DNA of 64,000 bases from Solirubrobacterales bacterium (GCA_023958085.1 JAMLGI010000001.1:1-64000), one strand, 5' to 3'. Counted from the first letter of the stretch, positions 38,779-48,227 are shown. The notes: a model not told the origin generated them from the sequence alone. Numbers and translations: made by a program.

Positions 38779-41018
38779 CAGTTCTGACCGGACTCGTCGT
38801 CGGGCGGGATCGGTCTGCTGCCGTCGTAGAGCAGCCGCAGCCGTCGGGCCTGATCCTCGACCAGGTAGATGTCAACCCGGTTGAATCCGGCCTTCAGTGA
38901 GTCCGGGGGAAGCAGAATCGAGTAGCCGGGAGCTTCCCGGATGCCGTCCTTGAAGGTCACCCCGACCGCCTCGATCTTTCCGTCCACGGCCACCGCGAGT
39001 ACCCGGTTCGATCCGATCTTGCGGGTACCGCCCCGTTGGAGCAGGCCGAACAGGGTGGGCCGGTCCGGCCTGTACTCCTTGACCTGGTTGGGGCGCTCGG
39101 GCGAGACCTCGTAGGGGCCCCGAGATGGGTTCACGGTCAGGTCCCGGACCCGTCTTCCGATCAGCTGCTCGTGCCAGGGTCCGAACTGGTACACCGGCTG
39201 CCAGCCACCACCGGTGCCGAACAGCCGCGCGATCCGGCTGATCATCTGATTCCGCTGCCGCACAACCCGGACCAGCGACCCGGATGCCTGACCGGTGGGT
39301 GAGTTCAGCACGGTCACCCGGTCCGGGGGACAGTCCGCCGGTTTCCACGGGTACTCGATCCCGAGCTGGTCCGAGATCAGACCGAGCACCTGGGTGGCGC
39401 AGGTGTGCCGCTCGACCTGTCTCGGCCGGGTCTGTCCGGGTGCCTTCACGAACAGTGGGACCGAGGCGATCTGTCCGAGATTCCCCGGTTCGGCGGTGCG
39501 GCGCTGGACCTTCGGCGTGAACGCTGCCCCATGGTCCGCGGCGACGATCACCATCGCCCGATCCCACAGCCCGGTGGCCTTCAGCCGGTTGATGATCCGG
39601 CCCAGCAGGGTGTCGGTGTAGCCGGTCTCGAGCAGATGCCGCTGCAGGGCGATGTCGGTCACCTTCCCCCAGGTCTGCCAGGCGCCGTCGTTGGGCAGCA
39701 GCCCGGACCACTCGCTGGCGAGAATGCTGTAGCGCTGGCCGGCCGGGATGTGCCGCCACGGGTAGTGAGGTTTCTCGATGTGAATCAGATCCAGGGTCCG
39801 GTCCTGACCCGGCTTCAGATCGCGGTTGAATCGCTCGACCCGCACCAGCTCATCGGCACCCAGCTTCCCGGTGAACAGGCGGCCGAGTCGCCGCGCCCCG
39901 CCCTGGCCGCTGCGGAACTGGCCGCTGGTTCCGGTCGCGCCCTCCTCACCCAGGGCGCCGGGAGCACTGGTCTGGACCTCGTCGGTGGTCCCGGTGGTCG
40001 CGGAGTCGTCTTCTGGAGCGTTTCCGAAATCGTTGAAGGTCTGAGTGATGTCCGGCAGGTTGCGGGTCAGTGAGTCCGGCAGGAGGAGGTAGCGCGAGGC
40101 GATCCAGAGGTCGCTGAACAGGTCGTCGAGGCTGCCGGTGGGGATCGCCGGTTCGTTCGGGCAGAGCTTTTCCGGGCAGATCCTGGTGGCCGACTCCATC
40201 ACGTTCATCCGGTACGAGCCGCCGAGCAGGGTGAAGATGCTGCGTGGATAGTCGGCCGCGATCGGCAGGTCGTCATGGCTCGGCTCCTGTCCGGCGAACA
40301 GGGCAGGAACCGCCATCGGGGTGTAGGCGGCGGCCCCGGTCGCGTTGCGGTACCAGGTGGAGTGATCCGCGATCTCGGCGAAGGCGGGAAAGCGGGAGGC
40401 GTCGATCTCCCCGTCCGGAGTTTCCAGGCTGGAGAGCGGCAGCTCGTCGACGATCACCATCACCACCGGAACCGGGCGGCTCACCTTCGCCGCGACCGGC
40501 TCGGGCTGCTCCCGGGGCAGGATCAACCTCGAGGTCGGGGTGAAAAAGAAGAAGACGGGCAGCACCACCAGCGGGGCGATGGTGAGGATGTCCATGAAGG
40601 ACCGCGGGAAACGCCAGCGGGTGGTGGCATACACCCCGGCGGCAGCGACCAGCAGGGAGAGCGCGATCAGGAGGCCGGCGGGCCAGCTCAGCCAGTCCTT
40701 CAGCAGGTGAAGCAGAAATGCCCCTCCGGTCAGGGTCATCAGAAGGAGATGGAGGCCCCACTGGAGATCCCGGTTGATCAGCCGGGCCAGGGCTTCGAGC
40801 GCGAGCGCGAGCAGCGGTGGCCCCAGGGTCCAGATGAAGACGTAGGCGATGATCTGCCCGGCCGTGTTGCCCCGGGCGACGAAGAACTCGGGGTTGCTGC
40901 CGAGCAGCGAGAGCATCGGCTGCACCATGGCCAGCACCCAGAGGGCGAGCAGGTGGGCGCCCCCGAGCAGCAGAGACGGACGCTCCGGGCGTCCGGCGGA
41001 CTTGATCGCTTCGGTCAC
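38778..41018 (-). CDS. Membrane-anchored sulfatase/phosphoglycerol-transferase-like protein
   Basis: A 746-aa protein. Five hydrophobic helices (about residues 18-36, 56-80, 88-108, 112-130 and 145-160) anchor an external alkaline-phosphatase-superfamily domain. The first metal motif is VVMVIVDELPLSSL, the nucleophile region is NATGAAAYTPMAVPALFAG, and VIVAADHGAAFTPK carries the Asp-His. The layout recalls LtaS-type lipoteichoic acid synthases and membrane sulfatases. The formylglycine motif CxPxR is not at the nucleophile, so phosphotransfer to surface polymers is more likely than sulfate hydrolysis. GTG start. Confidence 0.82.
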   Translation of the reverse strand: MTEAIKSAGRPERPSLLLGGAHLLALWVLAMVQPMLSLLGSNPEFFVARGNTAGQIIAYVFIWTLGPPLLALALEALARLINRDLQWGLHLLLMTLTGGAFLLHLLKDWLSWPAGLLIALSLLVAAAGVYATTRWRFPRSFMDILTIAPLVVLPVFFFFTPTSRLILPREQPEPVAAKVSRPVPVVMVIVDELPLSSLETPDGEIDASRFPAFAEIADHSTWYRNATGAAAYTPMAVPALFAGQEPSHDDLPIAADYPRSIFTLLGGSYRMNVMESATRICPEKLCPNEPAIPTGSLDDLFSDLWIASRYLLLPDSLTRNLPDITQTFNDFGNAPEDDSATTGTTDEVQTSAPGALGEEGATGTSGQFRSGQGGARRLGRLFTGKLGADELVRVERFNRDLKPGQDRTLDLIHIEKPHYPWRHIPAGQRYSILASEWSGLLPNDGAWQTWGKVTDIALQRHLLETGYTDTLLGRIINRLKATGLWDRAMVIVAADHGAAFTPKVQRRTAEPGNLGQIASVPLFVKAPGQTRPRQVERHTCATQVLGLISDQLGIEYPWKPADCPPDRVTVLNSPTGQASGSLVRVVRQRNQMISRIARLFGTGGGWQPVYQFGPWHEQLIGRRVRDLTVNPSRGPYEVSPERPNQVKEYRPDRPTLFGLLQRGGTRKIGSNRVLAVAVDGKIEAVGVTFKDGIREAPGYSILLPPDSLKAGFNRVDIYLVEDQARRLRLLYDGSRPIPPDDESGQN

Positions 41019-41104
41019 AGGGTCAGCAGCCTAATGGTCACAACCGGCCTGCCGTTCGGCTCCCGGGGATGGCATCCGGGTGACGGACCGGGTCGGGGCG
41101 GACA

Positions 41105-42886
41105 TCACTTCAGGTGGATCACCCGGGAGCTGCCGGTTGGCCGACCCTGGCTGTCCAGCCCCTCGACCCGGATGAAGGGGCGGCCGACGGGGACCGCGGT
41201 GAAGGTCTCGAACCCGACCCGGTTGCGATCCGCGATTCGCTTCAGCCGGTTGGCCACGGTCCCGCCGAACACCCTCCACTTGCGGGTCTCGGTGTCACCG
41301 TTGCGGCTGATCCAGAGCCGGATCTGTTTCGCGCCGTGCCTGCGGGCAACCACCGCCGGCCTGGTCTGCGGGTCCCCGTGCCAGCCGGCCCGGTAGGCCC
41401 GGTAGTAGGTGCCGATCCCGAGGACTCGGGCGTCGAACAGCATGCTCCCGCCGGAACCGTACTCACTGACCAGGGGCTGTCCCCCCCAGCCGACCAGGGA
41501 GTTGCCGCCGGCCAGGGCCTGTACGTTGCCCTGGGTCGAGGCCAGCGGCCTCGCCGGATTCAGGAACTCCCGCTCGACCCGGGCGGTCTTTCGCCTCGGA
41601 TCGAGCTTCAGGATCAGGCCTCGGGACTGGCTCCGCCAGGGCTTCGCGGCCACCGGCGAGTCGGCATTGTCGAAAACCGAGATCCGGTTCCCGGAAAGAG
41701 GCTGTGAGTCGTGCTGCCAGGAGAAACGGGCGTTCGGACCGAGCCTGAACGTGCTGTGACGGCGCCCGAGTCGCCAGATCACCCGACCGGTTCGGCGGCT
41801 CACCTTGTAGATGGTGTTGGTGCTGCGGCCCGAGATCATCACGTTGCCGTCCGGGGTGTCGATGATCGTGTTGATGTGGAAGTAGTCGAGTGGGCTGCCG
41901 GGACGTTTCGCCTTCACCGCGTACGTGTCGGTGACCGGAACGTGATCGAGGCTGTGCCACTCCCAGATCACCCGGCCGGTCTTCAGGTCGATCTCCTGGG
42001 CGATCGAGTCGAGGACCTGGCTGCGGCTGGTGCGTCCCAGTTTCCTCAGGTCACGGATCCGGGAACGGTAGGCGGTGACGTAGGCAGTTCCGCGCCGGGT
42101 CAGCCGGAACTCATGGGTGTCTGCCGGGTAGCCGTTCCCGGGCGTGATCCGACGGATGATCCGGTAGCTGGTGTCGGCGATCAGGTAGGTGTTCCGGGTC
42201 AGCCCCGAACCTCGGGTCGGGATCTCCACCCAGGTCAGGACCGGTTTGCCGTTCCAGTACTGGCGTCGAAAGTCGGTGGTCCGCCCGGGCCGGAACCAGA
42301 TCGGTTCCCCGTCGGCCGCGTAGATCACGTTGCCGGCATCCTTGGACCCGATGAACAGGGGCAGCTCCGATGCCCGACCGCGGTTCAGTTCGATCTTGAG
42401 GCGGGGCGGGGCCAGCCCGGGGCGGGTCACGTATCCCTTGAATCCGGTCCTCGGTCGGGCGCCCGGTTTCACCCTGCCGGCGCGTTTGAGGGCGAGATTC
42501 CCGGTGCGGAAGCTGTACTCCCCGCGGGAGGCCCCGTAGATGCTCAGGCCGGTCCTCACCCGGACGCTTTCGGCCGGTTGAAGCGGACGTTTCAGGACGA
42601 GGCTGAAGCCCCGCCGGTCACCATGCCATTTCTTCGCGAAGCCGTGGCTGCCGGATCGGGATCCGCGGACGGAGATCGCTCCCGATCGTTCCGGCCGGAT
42701 GCCACGAAAGGAGATCTCGGACCAGATCGAGGCGTTCTTCGCGGTCGGCCCGGGGGTCGCGGTCACCGCCGCCCGGACTGACGCGGGGGTGGCGGCGATC
42801 AGGAATGCTGCCGCGGCGAGCAGAAGCACGGCAAGTGAGCCTGCGAGCCGATTCCGGGTGATACGTCGGGATGCCAGAGTGGACAT
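41105..42886 (-). CDS. Arylsulfotransferase (ASST)-family secreted protein
   Basis: A 593-aa exported protein starting MSTLASRRITRNR with signal core LAVLLLAAAAFLIAATPA. The middle and C-terminal part form the ASST beta-propeller (GNVMISGRSTNTIYKVSRRTG; FSWQHDSQPL; ISVFDNADSP; VIWEWHSLDHVP). A His candidate for the sulfo-enzyme intermediate is in WQHDSQ. An extra N-terminal domain of about 120 residues and a C-terminal basic region are present. GGAAAGGAG lies before the ATG at 42886, which is preferred over an upstream in-frame start. Confidence 0.85.
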   Translation of the reverse strand: MSTLASRRITRNRLAGSLAVLLLAAAAFLIAATPASVRAAVTATPGPTAKNASIWSEISFRGIRPERSGAISVRGSRSGSHGFAKKWHGDRRGFSLVLKRPLQPAESVRVRTGLSIYGASRGEYSFRTGNLALKRAGRVKPGARPRTGFKGYVTRPGLAPPRLKIELNRGRASELPLFIGSKDAGNVIYAADGEPIWFRPGRTTDFRRQYWNGKPVLTWVEIPTRGSGLTRNTYLIADTSYRIIRRITPGNGYPADTHEFRLTRRGTAYVTAYRSRIRDLRKLGRTSRSQVLDSIAQEIDLKTGRVIWEWHSLDHVPVTDTYAVKAKRPGSPLDYFHINTIIDTPDGNVMISGRSTNTIYKVSRRTGRVIWRLGRRHSTFRLGPNARFSWQHDSQPLSGNRISVFDNADSPVAAKPWRSQSRGLILKLDPRRKTARVEREFLNPARPLASTQGNVQALAGGNSLVGWGGQPLVSEYGSGGSMLFDARVLGIGTYYRAYRAGWHGDPQTRPAVVARRHGAKQIRLWISRNGDTETRKWRVFGGTVANRLKRIADRNRVGFETFTAVPVGRPFIRVEGLDSQGRPTGSSRVIHLK

Positions 42887-43038
42887 CGACACTCCTTTCC
42901 GGGAAAGGGGTGGGCGAGGGGGGAAGTGAGGGGCAAGGGGTTTCGGGTCCGTGGAGCGACCCGCCTCACTCATTCAAGAACACGGTAGCGATTCGAGTTG
43001 CGGCCGGCGGATCGCCCGGAAGTTGCCTTCGTCCGGAC

Positions 43039-43572
43039 TCAGAAGGCGCGAAAACCGGGGGTGCGAACCAGCTTGACCGGTCTGAACGCATGCCCCGACT
43101 CGACCAGGAACCGCACCCCGTCCCTGCCCTCGACCGCAAGTACCGCCCCTTCCCGGTTACGCCAGGCGAGCGCCACCAGCAGCGCGTAGCCGGCGCCGAT
43201 CACCGCAACCTCCGGAAAGGCTGCGCCGACCACCCCGGCCAGGGCCACCGCGGCAAGAATCGGCCAGAGGCGCATCCATGCGACCCGGGCGGGAGACGGC
43301 AGCCCGACCCCCGGGGTACGCGCGGTGACGGTCCGGGCCGAGCTCAGCGCCTCGCGCACACTCTCGGCCGAGCGGTCACTGCCCCCGATCGAAAGGCCGA
43401 TCCAGGCGGCCACCAGCCACCAGACTCCGCCGACCACAAGCAGGGTGGGACTGAACTGCCTTTCCGCTCCGATCACTGCCAGGGCACCGAGTGCCGTGGC
43501 CCCGCCCGCGGTGAGCAGGACGGTTGATCTCAGAAGCTCGGCGTACGGCAACGGTTCACCCGTCGGGCTCAC
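43039..43572 (-). CDS. Hypothetical membrane protein downstream of otsB
   Basis: A 177-aa protein from the GTG at 43572 (VSPTGEPLPYAELL), overlapping the end of otsB by 17 bp. There are two hydrophobic hairpins: TVLLTAGGATALGALAVIG with LLVVGGVWWLVAAWIGLSI, and LWPILAAVALAGVVGAAFP with VIGAGYALLVALAW. The C-terminus reads REGAVLAVEGRDGVRFLVES. I do not recognise the family. A longer in-frame reading up to 44040 exists but runs across otsB and is discounted. Confidence 0.7.
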   Translation of the reverse strand: MSPTGEPLPYAELLRSTVLLTAGGATALGALAVIGAERQFSPTLLVVGGVWWLVAAWIGLSIGGSDRSAESVREALSSARTVTARTPGVGLPSPARVAWMRLWPILAAVALAGVVGAAFPEVAVIGAGYALLVALAWRNREGAVLAVEGRDGVRFLVESGHAFRPVKLVRTPGFRAF

Positions 43573-44365
43573 CCTGGACGAGTCGGGCGAGATCAACCAG
43601 CATCGCGATCCACTGTTCCGGTTCGTCGAGGACCAGATCGGCCATCTCGACCAGCTCGTCCGGACCCTCGTTCGAGGCGATCGCCACAACTGCAAGCCGG
43701 TCGATCCGTCCCTCCTCTTGAAGTTCCCGCAGCCGGATCGCCGCCTCGAGGTCGGTGCGATCGTCCCCGGCGAACGCCACCGCCGGCCACTCGCTTCCTT
43801 CCAGCAGCGAGTCGACCGCGCCGGCCTTGCCGGCCATCCCCGGCGGCCGCAGCTCCAGCACCTTGCGTCCCCAGTGGGTGTCGAGTCCGGATCGTTCCGC
43901 CCGCTCGGCGATTCCGTGGACCATGTCCTCGGTGCGGCCGTCGGCCCCCCGCCAGTGAAGGGCCTGGATCGAACCCTTGTCCTCGATCCGGATCTTCGCC
44001 ACGACCCAGGCGGCATCGTCGTTCTCCCGGATGAAGTCACGGGCCAGCCGGCGCTTCTCCTCCTCGATCACCGGGAACGGTTCCTCCTCCCCGGGATGGA
44101 GCAGGCCGAGGCCGTGATTGCCGAAGTAGGTGACCCTGTCGGTACCGACCAGCTTGCGGGCGGTGCGGGTCGGGCGGCCGGTCACGCAGGCAACCAGGCC
44201 GAGATGGTCGGCCAGGGTCTCGAGGCTGTCCCGGGCAACGGCCGGGACCCGGGCACGGTCCGGACGTTCAACGATCCGGCAGAGGGTGCCGTCGACATCG
44301 GTCAGCAGGGCCGAACGGGACGGTTCTTCGAGCAGGATGGTCAGTACCGAGTCGGATGTTCCCAT
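43556..44365 (-). CDS. otsB: Trehalose-6-phosphate phosphatase
   Basis: A 269-aa HAD phosphatase completing trehalose synthesis. It has LLTDVDGTLCRIVERP (nucleophile Asp), VACVTGRPTRTARKLVG, YFGNHGLGLL, ELRPPGMAGKAGAVDSLL (Lys) and AFAGDDRTDLEAAI, the OtsB pattern. No otsA lies in the window, so the trehalose-phosphate synthase is elsewhere. With gpgS it indicates compatible-solute or sugar-polymer synthesis. TAGGCT lies 8 nt before the ATG. Confidence 0.9.
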   Translation of the reverse strand: MGTSDSVLTILLEEPSRSALLTDVDGTLCRIVERPDRARVPAVARDSLETLADHLGLVACVTGRPTRTARKLVGTDRVTYFGNHGLGLLHPGEEEPFPVIEEEKRRLARDFIRENDDAAWVVAKIRIEDKGSIQALHWRGADGRTEDMVHGIAERAERSGLDTHWGRKVLELRPPGMAGKAGAVDSLLEGSEWPAVAFAGDDRTDLEAAIRLRELQEEGRIDRLAVVAIASNEGPDELVEMADLVLDEPEQWIAMLVDLARLVQGEPDG

Positions 44366-44460
44366 GGAGCGAGAGCCTATCCCGGATCGAAGACCTCCCC
44401 GTGGAGCGCCGGCCGGTCGAGGCCGGACCGGGCGGTTCCGGGGACCTCGACTCCTCCTTC

Positions 44461-44466
44461 TAGTAT
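44461..44466 (+). promoter_or_regulatory. -10 box TAGTAT, leaderless TauE-like gene
   Basis: TAGTAT, then 6 nt, then ATG at 44473. Same spacing as the other leaderless modules. Confidence 0.6.
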
Positions 44467-44472
44467 CGCCGG

Positions 44473-44838
44473 ATGAACCGAAGGCGGATAGCCGGTCTCG
44501 CCCTGGTCGGCACGGCGGCCGGAACCTTCAGCGGCCTGTTCGGGGTCGGCGGCGGGGCGATCATCGTGCCGCTGCTGATCGCCCTGTTCGGTTACGGCGA
44601 ACGGCGGGCGACCGGCACCAGTCTCGCCGCGATCATCCTGGTTGCGATCTTCGCCGCCGCGGCTCATGGGGGGATCTACGGCAACCTCGATCTTCGGACC
44701 GGTCTGATCCTCAGCGTCCCGGCGGTGGCTGGAGTGGTTGCCGGGACCGCGGTCCAGCAGCGTCTGCCGGAACGCACCATCTCGATCATCTTCTCGATTC
44801 TGCTGGTCGTCGTCGCGATCGAGATGGTGTTCGGATGA
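44473..44838 (+). CDS. Half-size TauE/SafE-family membrane protein, first
   Basis: A 121-aa protein with about four hydrophobic segments and the family glycine motif FSGLFGVGGGAIIVPLLI, then GYGERRATGTSLAAIILVAIFAAAAHGG and a final helix IIFSILLVVVAIEMVFG. TauE/SafE exporters of sulfite or sulfonates are usually about 250 aa with two such halves. Here each half is its own gene, the second starting 32 bp downstream. They probably act as a heterodimer. Confidence 0.85.
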   Translation: MNRRRIAGLALVGTAAGTFSGLFGVGGGAIIVPLLIALFGYGERRATGTSLAAIILVAIFAAAAHGGIYGNLDLRTGLILSVPAVAGVVAGTAVQQRLPERTISIIFSILLVVVAIEMVFG

Positions 44839-44869
44839 GCCGCCGTCCCGGGCTGCGGAAGGGATCGGC

Positions 44870-45292
44870 ATGGACCTGATCCTGGCCGGAGTCATCTGCC
44901 TCCTCGGCGGCATGGTTGGTGGCCTGGTCGGGGTCGGTGGCGGGGCCATCTTCGTGCCCGCGATGACCGTGTTCATCGGGCTGGGACAGGTGGAAGCCGA
45001 GGCGACTTCGCTGCTGATGATCGCCTTCGTTTCGGTTTTCGGAACCTGGCGTCACCGGCGCTACGGCAACGTCGACCTTCGGGATGCGGCGGTGGTCGGC
45101 CTGCTCTCGGCGCCGGGGGTGATGATCGGGGTGGTGGTGGCCAACGCGGTCCCGGAACGGGCGCTCAGGATCGGCTTCGCCGCGCTCGCCCTGTTCATGG
45201 CCTGGCGGCTGATGCGGCGGGCCTTCGCCGCCCCCGATCAACCGGGGGGCACCCGTCCGACCGCGCCCGACCGGCCCGGACGGCAGCGGTGA
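44870..45292 (+). CDS. Half-size TauE/SafE-family membrane protein, second
   Basis: A 140-aa protein with LGGMVGGLVGVGGGAIFVPAMTVF, then QVEAEATSLLMIAFVSVFGTWRH and VVANAVPERALRIGFAALALFMAWRLM. It mirrors the first half-protein; the shared YGN(V/L)DLR motif follows the second helix in both. A Pro-rich polar tail ends it. The ATG at 44870 is preceded by GGAAGGG. It overlaps the ArfB-like gene by 4 bp. Confidence 0.85.
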   Translation: MDLILAGVICLLGGMVGGLVGVGGGAIFVPAMTVFIGLGQVEAEATSLLMIAFVSVFGTWRHRRYGNVDLRDAAVVGLLSAPGVMIGVVVANAVPERALRIGFAALALFMAWRLMRRAFAAPDQPGGTRPTAPDRPGRQR

Positions 45293-45702
45293 GGACCGGG
45301 ATCCGACCCCGGGGCGGTCCCTTCATTCCGCTCGGGGAGATCCTGATGCGGGCCTCCCGTTCCACCGGTCCGGGCGGCCAGCACGCCAACGTCACCGCCT
45401 CCCGGATCGAGGCGGTCTTCCGGGTCGCGGACTCGCTGGCCCTCAACCCCGACCAGAAGGCCCGGATCGAGCGGCGGCTGGGGCCGGTGGTCACCGCGAC
45501 CGCCCAGGACGCCCGCTCCCAGATCCGCAACCGGGAGCTGGCGCTTGAGCGCCTGGAATCGAAGCTGGCCGGCGGTCTCGCGGTCCGCCGCCGCCGCCGT
45601 CCAACCCGACCGACCGGCGCCTCCCGCAGAAAACGTCTCGACGCCAAGCGGCGCCTGTCAGAAAAGAAGCGCTCCCGCCGACCTCCCGGTGAGGATGACT
45701 AG
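45289..45702 (+). CDS. arfB: ArfB/YaeJ-like peptidyl-tRNA hydrolase (class I release-factor domain)
   Basis: A 137-aa protein with the GGQ catalytic motif in SRSTGPGGQHANVTASRIEAVF and a basic C-terminal tail (RRRRRPTRPTGASRRKRLD to KKRSRRPPGEDD). That tail would enter the empty mRNA channel. ArfB releases peptides on stalled ribosomes lacking a stop codon. Size and plan fit. It starts inside the last codons of the second TauE-like gene. Confidence 0.88.
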   Translation: MRTGIRPRGGPFIPLGEILMRASRSTGPGGQHANVTASRIEAVFRVADSLALNPDQKARIERRLGPVVTATAQDARSQIRNRELALERLESKLAGGLAVRRRRRPTRPTGASRRKRLDAKRRLSEKKRSRRPPGEDD

Positions 45703-45754
45703 CGGCGCCCGTCCGGGTTCGCCGTCCTGACCGTCACCTAATCTCGGAGGGGCA

Positions 45755-47152
45755 ATGATCTTCATCGGCATCGTCACCGGACTACTGATCGGCGGCCTCG
45801 GCACGTTCCTGTTGCTGTCGCGTCGTTCAAGACAGATCGAGATCGAGAACACGTCGTTGAACGGAAAGCTCGTGCGGAGTGAGGACCATCTGCTGGCCCG
45901 GGAGGACGCCCACCAGGCGGAACTCGCGCACCGGGACGAGATGCTGAGGACGGCAGCCGAGAACCATCAGCGTGAGATCGCGCGGCTTCAGGCGGACGAG
46001 GAGCGCATGAGGGAGCAGATGACCGCGATCTCCGGCGAGGTGCTGGAGCGAACCTCGAAGCAACTCGACGACCGGATCAATGAACGCCAGAAGCTGGAAC
46101 GAGAGCGGGCAAAGAACGAACTGGACCAGCGCACCACTGCGATCAAGAGCTCGGTCGAACCGGTGGCCGAGAAGCTCGGCGAGATGCAGAAGACGGTGAG
46201 CGAACTCGAGAAGGAACGGGCCAAGGCTCACACTGAGCTCGGTGAACAGATCGGCTTCCTCAAGGGAGGAGTTCAGGATCTCGCCCGGCGGGCAGGCGGG
46301 TTGACCGAGGCTCTGAAGAAGCCGTCCGGGCGCGGATCCTGGGGGGAGATTCAGCTGCAGAACGTGCTCGAGATGGCCGGCATGGTGGAGCACTGCGATT
46401 TTGAACAGCAGGTCACGGTGGAGGATGATGGTTCCCGCCTCCGTCCCGACGTGACCGTGAACATGCCGGGAGAACGGATCGTGGTGGTTGACGCCAAGGT
46501 GCCGATGGAGGCCTTCCTTCAGGCACAGGAGGCGACCGATGACGAGACCCGGGACGCCTTTCTGGCGCAGCACGCCCAACAGGTGCGCAGTCACGTCTCG
46601 CAGCTGCGCAAGAAGGAGTATCAGGCGCAGTTCGACCGCAGCCCGGAGCTGGTGGTCATGTTTGTGCCCAGCGAGGGGATCTACCATTCGGCCCTCGCCC
46701 AGGACTCATCCCTGCTCGAGTACGGCCTGACCGAAAAGGTGCTGATCGCGACCCCGACCACCCTGATCGGGATCCTCCAGGCGATCAACTACGGCTGGGG
46801 GCAGGACCGAATCGCCCGATCCGCGGAGGAGATCGCCAACGCCGGACGAGAGCTCCACAAGCGGATCCTGACCTTCACCGAGCATTTCGCCAAGATGGGC
46901 CGCCAGCTTGGTTCGGCCACCGGGAGCTACAACGCGGCAGTTGGTTCCTTCGAACGGATGGTGGTTCCGCAGCTCAGGCGAATCGAGGACGCGGGAGCGA
47001 AGTCCGCCAAGGAGCTGGCGGTCCCGGAGAGCATTGATGTAACCCCCGCAGAACTCAACGCGGATATCTCCCTCCCGGATCCGGGTGATTCCGGGGATCT
47101 GGCTGCCGGCGAGATCGAGGCCCTGCCGGAAACGGCATCTCCTCAGCAGTAG
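45755..47152 (+). CDS. rmuC: DNA recombination protein RmuC
   Basis: A 465-aa protein. An N-terminal membrane helix (IFIGIVTGLLIGGLGTFLLL) is followed by a long coiled coil (about residues 30-165) and then the RmuC nuclease-like core. The core shows KPSGRGSWGEIQLQNVLE, VTVNMPGERIVVVDAKVPMEAF, VVMFVPSEGIYHSAL and VLIATPTTLIGILQAINYGW. In E. coli it limits DNA inversion and rearrangement. GGAGGGG precedes the ATG, so this gene has a normal leader. Confidence 0.93.
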   Translation: MIFIGIVTGLLIGGLGTFLLLSRRSRQIEIENTSLNGKLVRSEDHLLAREDAHQAELAHRDEMLRTAAENHQREIARLQADEERMREQMTAISGEVLERTSKQLDDRINERQKLERERAKNELDQRTTAIKSSVEPVAEKLGEMQKTVSELEKERAKAHTELGEQIGFLKGGVQDLARRAGGLTEALKKPSGRGSWGEIQLQNVLEMAGMVEHCDFEQQVTVEDDGSRLRPDVTVNMPGERIVVVDAKVPMEAFLQAQEATDDETRDAFLAQHAQQVRSHVSQLRKKEYQAQFDRSPELVVMFVPSEGIYHSALAQDSSLLEYGLTEKVLIATPTTLIGILQAINYGWGQDRIARSAEEIANAGRELHKRILTFTEHFAKMGRQLGSATGSYNAAVGSFERMVVPQLRRIEDAGAKSAKELAVPESIDVTPAELNADISLPDPGDSGDLAAGEIEALPETASPQQ

Positions 47153-47227
47153 CCTGGGCTGGGTTCAGGGTGCGTTCCGGACTCTGGGCCGGGCGGAAGA
47201 TGGAGTGACCGGATCGGCCGTCCGGGT

Positions 47228-48139
47228 TCAGCCGATCCCGTGTTCGAGGGCGCCCTTGATCTGGGCGTCGAGGGCGTTCAGGCGGTAGAGGGCGATCGCC
47301 TCGGGGGAGGGGAAGTGGCGGAGGCGCAGCGGGTCGGTGCCGTGGTGGCACATGACGGAGGAGAGCAGGGCGTCCAGTTCGGCCGGTCCGATCCCGGCTT
47401 CGAGCACGGCCGGGGTCCGCGCTGCCGCGCCGATCAGCTCCGCTCCGAGCTGGAGGTGGCCGAGCGCCTGGCCGCGGGTGGTCAGGCCGAGTTCCGCCCC
47501 GTAGGTGAACTCGGCGGTCTTGCCGACGTCGTGGATCAGGGCGGCCGCCATCAACAGGTCCGAGTTCAACCTCGGGTGAAGGATGCAGGTCTCGGTGACC
47601 AGGGTCCCGACCGCGACGGTGTGTTCGAGCAGACCGCCGATGTAGGCGTGGTGTCCGGCCCGGGTGCAGGGGGCACGGCGGAAACCGATGGCGACCCCGC
47701 CATCCTCCGGGCCGGCATCAGAGAAAAGAAGCTGGGTGACCAGGGCCCGGAAGCCCGGGTGATGGACCTCCCGGGTCAGGTGTTCGAGGAAGCCCTCCAG
47801 CTCCTCCCGGTCGCGGTAGCTGGCCGGCAGGAACGCGGTCGGGTCGATCTCCGCCGGATCGACCCGGCGGACCGCATCGAGTTCGACCGAGATCCGGCCC
47901 CGGAACTGCTCGGCCCGCCCGCGGACCTCGATCACGTCACCGCGATCAAAACCGAGTCCGATCCGGTCCGCTTCCCGAAACAGCCGGGCGGGGATCGAGC
48001 CGCTGCGATCGCGCAGCTCGAGGGTCAGGTAGGCCGAACCGTTCTTCGCCGTCTGCCGATCCTTGCGGACGCAGGCGTAGCGGCCGGTGAACACCCGGCC
48101 CGGGGTCAGCTCGGCGACGGTCGGGGTGGTCTCGGTCAC
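47228..48139 (-). CDS. YhaM-like 3'-5' exoribonuclease (OB fold plus HD domain)
   Basis: A 303-aa protein with an N-terminal OB-fold (GRVFTGRYACVRKDRQTAKNG; DVIEVRGRAEQFRGRISVEL) and an HD domain with HHAYIGGLLEHTVAVG, AAALIHDVGKTAEF and MCHHG as metal ligands. This is the plan of Bacillus YhaM. The GTG at 48139 sits 6 nt after CAGGAT, a one-mismatch -10 box, and is preferred to the in-frame ATG at 48211. Confidence 0.87.
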   Translation of the reverse strand: MTETTPTVAELTPGRVFTGRYACVRKDRQTAKNGSAYLTLELRDRSGSIPARLFREADRIGLGFDRGDVIEVRGRAEQFRGRISVELDAVRRVDPAEIDPTAFLPASYRDREELEGFLEHLTREVHHPGFRALVTQLLFSDAGPEDGGVAIGFRRAPCTRAGHHAYIGGLLEHTVAVGTLVTETCILHPRLNSDLLMAAALIHDVGKTAEFTYGAELGLTTRGQALGHLQLGAELIGAAARTPAVLEAGIGPAELDALLSSVMCHHGTDPLRLRHFPSPEAIALYRLNALDAQIKGALEHGIG

Positions 48140-48215
48140 GTCCCTATCCTGACCGACCGCACCGGCGTCCGACCGCACCGGCCGGGAAGTTGCCGGGCCG
48201 GGGTCCGGCATGGTC

Positions 48216-48221
48216 TAGATT
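48216..48221 (+). promoter_or_regulatory. -10 box TAGATT of the leaderless PAC2 gene
   Basis: TAGATT, then 6 nt, then ATG at 48228. Confidence 0.6.
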
Positions 48222-48227
48222 GAACCG

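Noticed and set aside
38778-41018. Membrane protein as a true sulfatase
   Set aside because: No CxPxR or SxPxR formylglycine motif at the nucleophile position; phosphotransferase-type chemistry fits better.
43039-44040. 333-codon reading upstream of the small membrane protein
   Set aside because: Its first half is another frame of otsB; the GTG at 43572 gives a sensible membrane protein with a 17-bp overlap.
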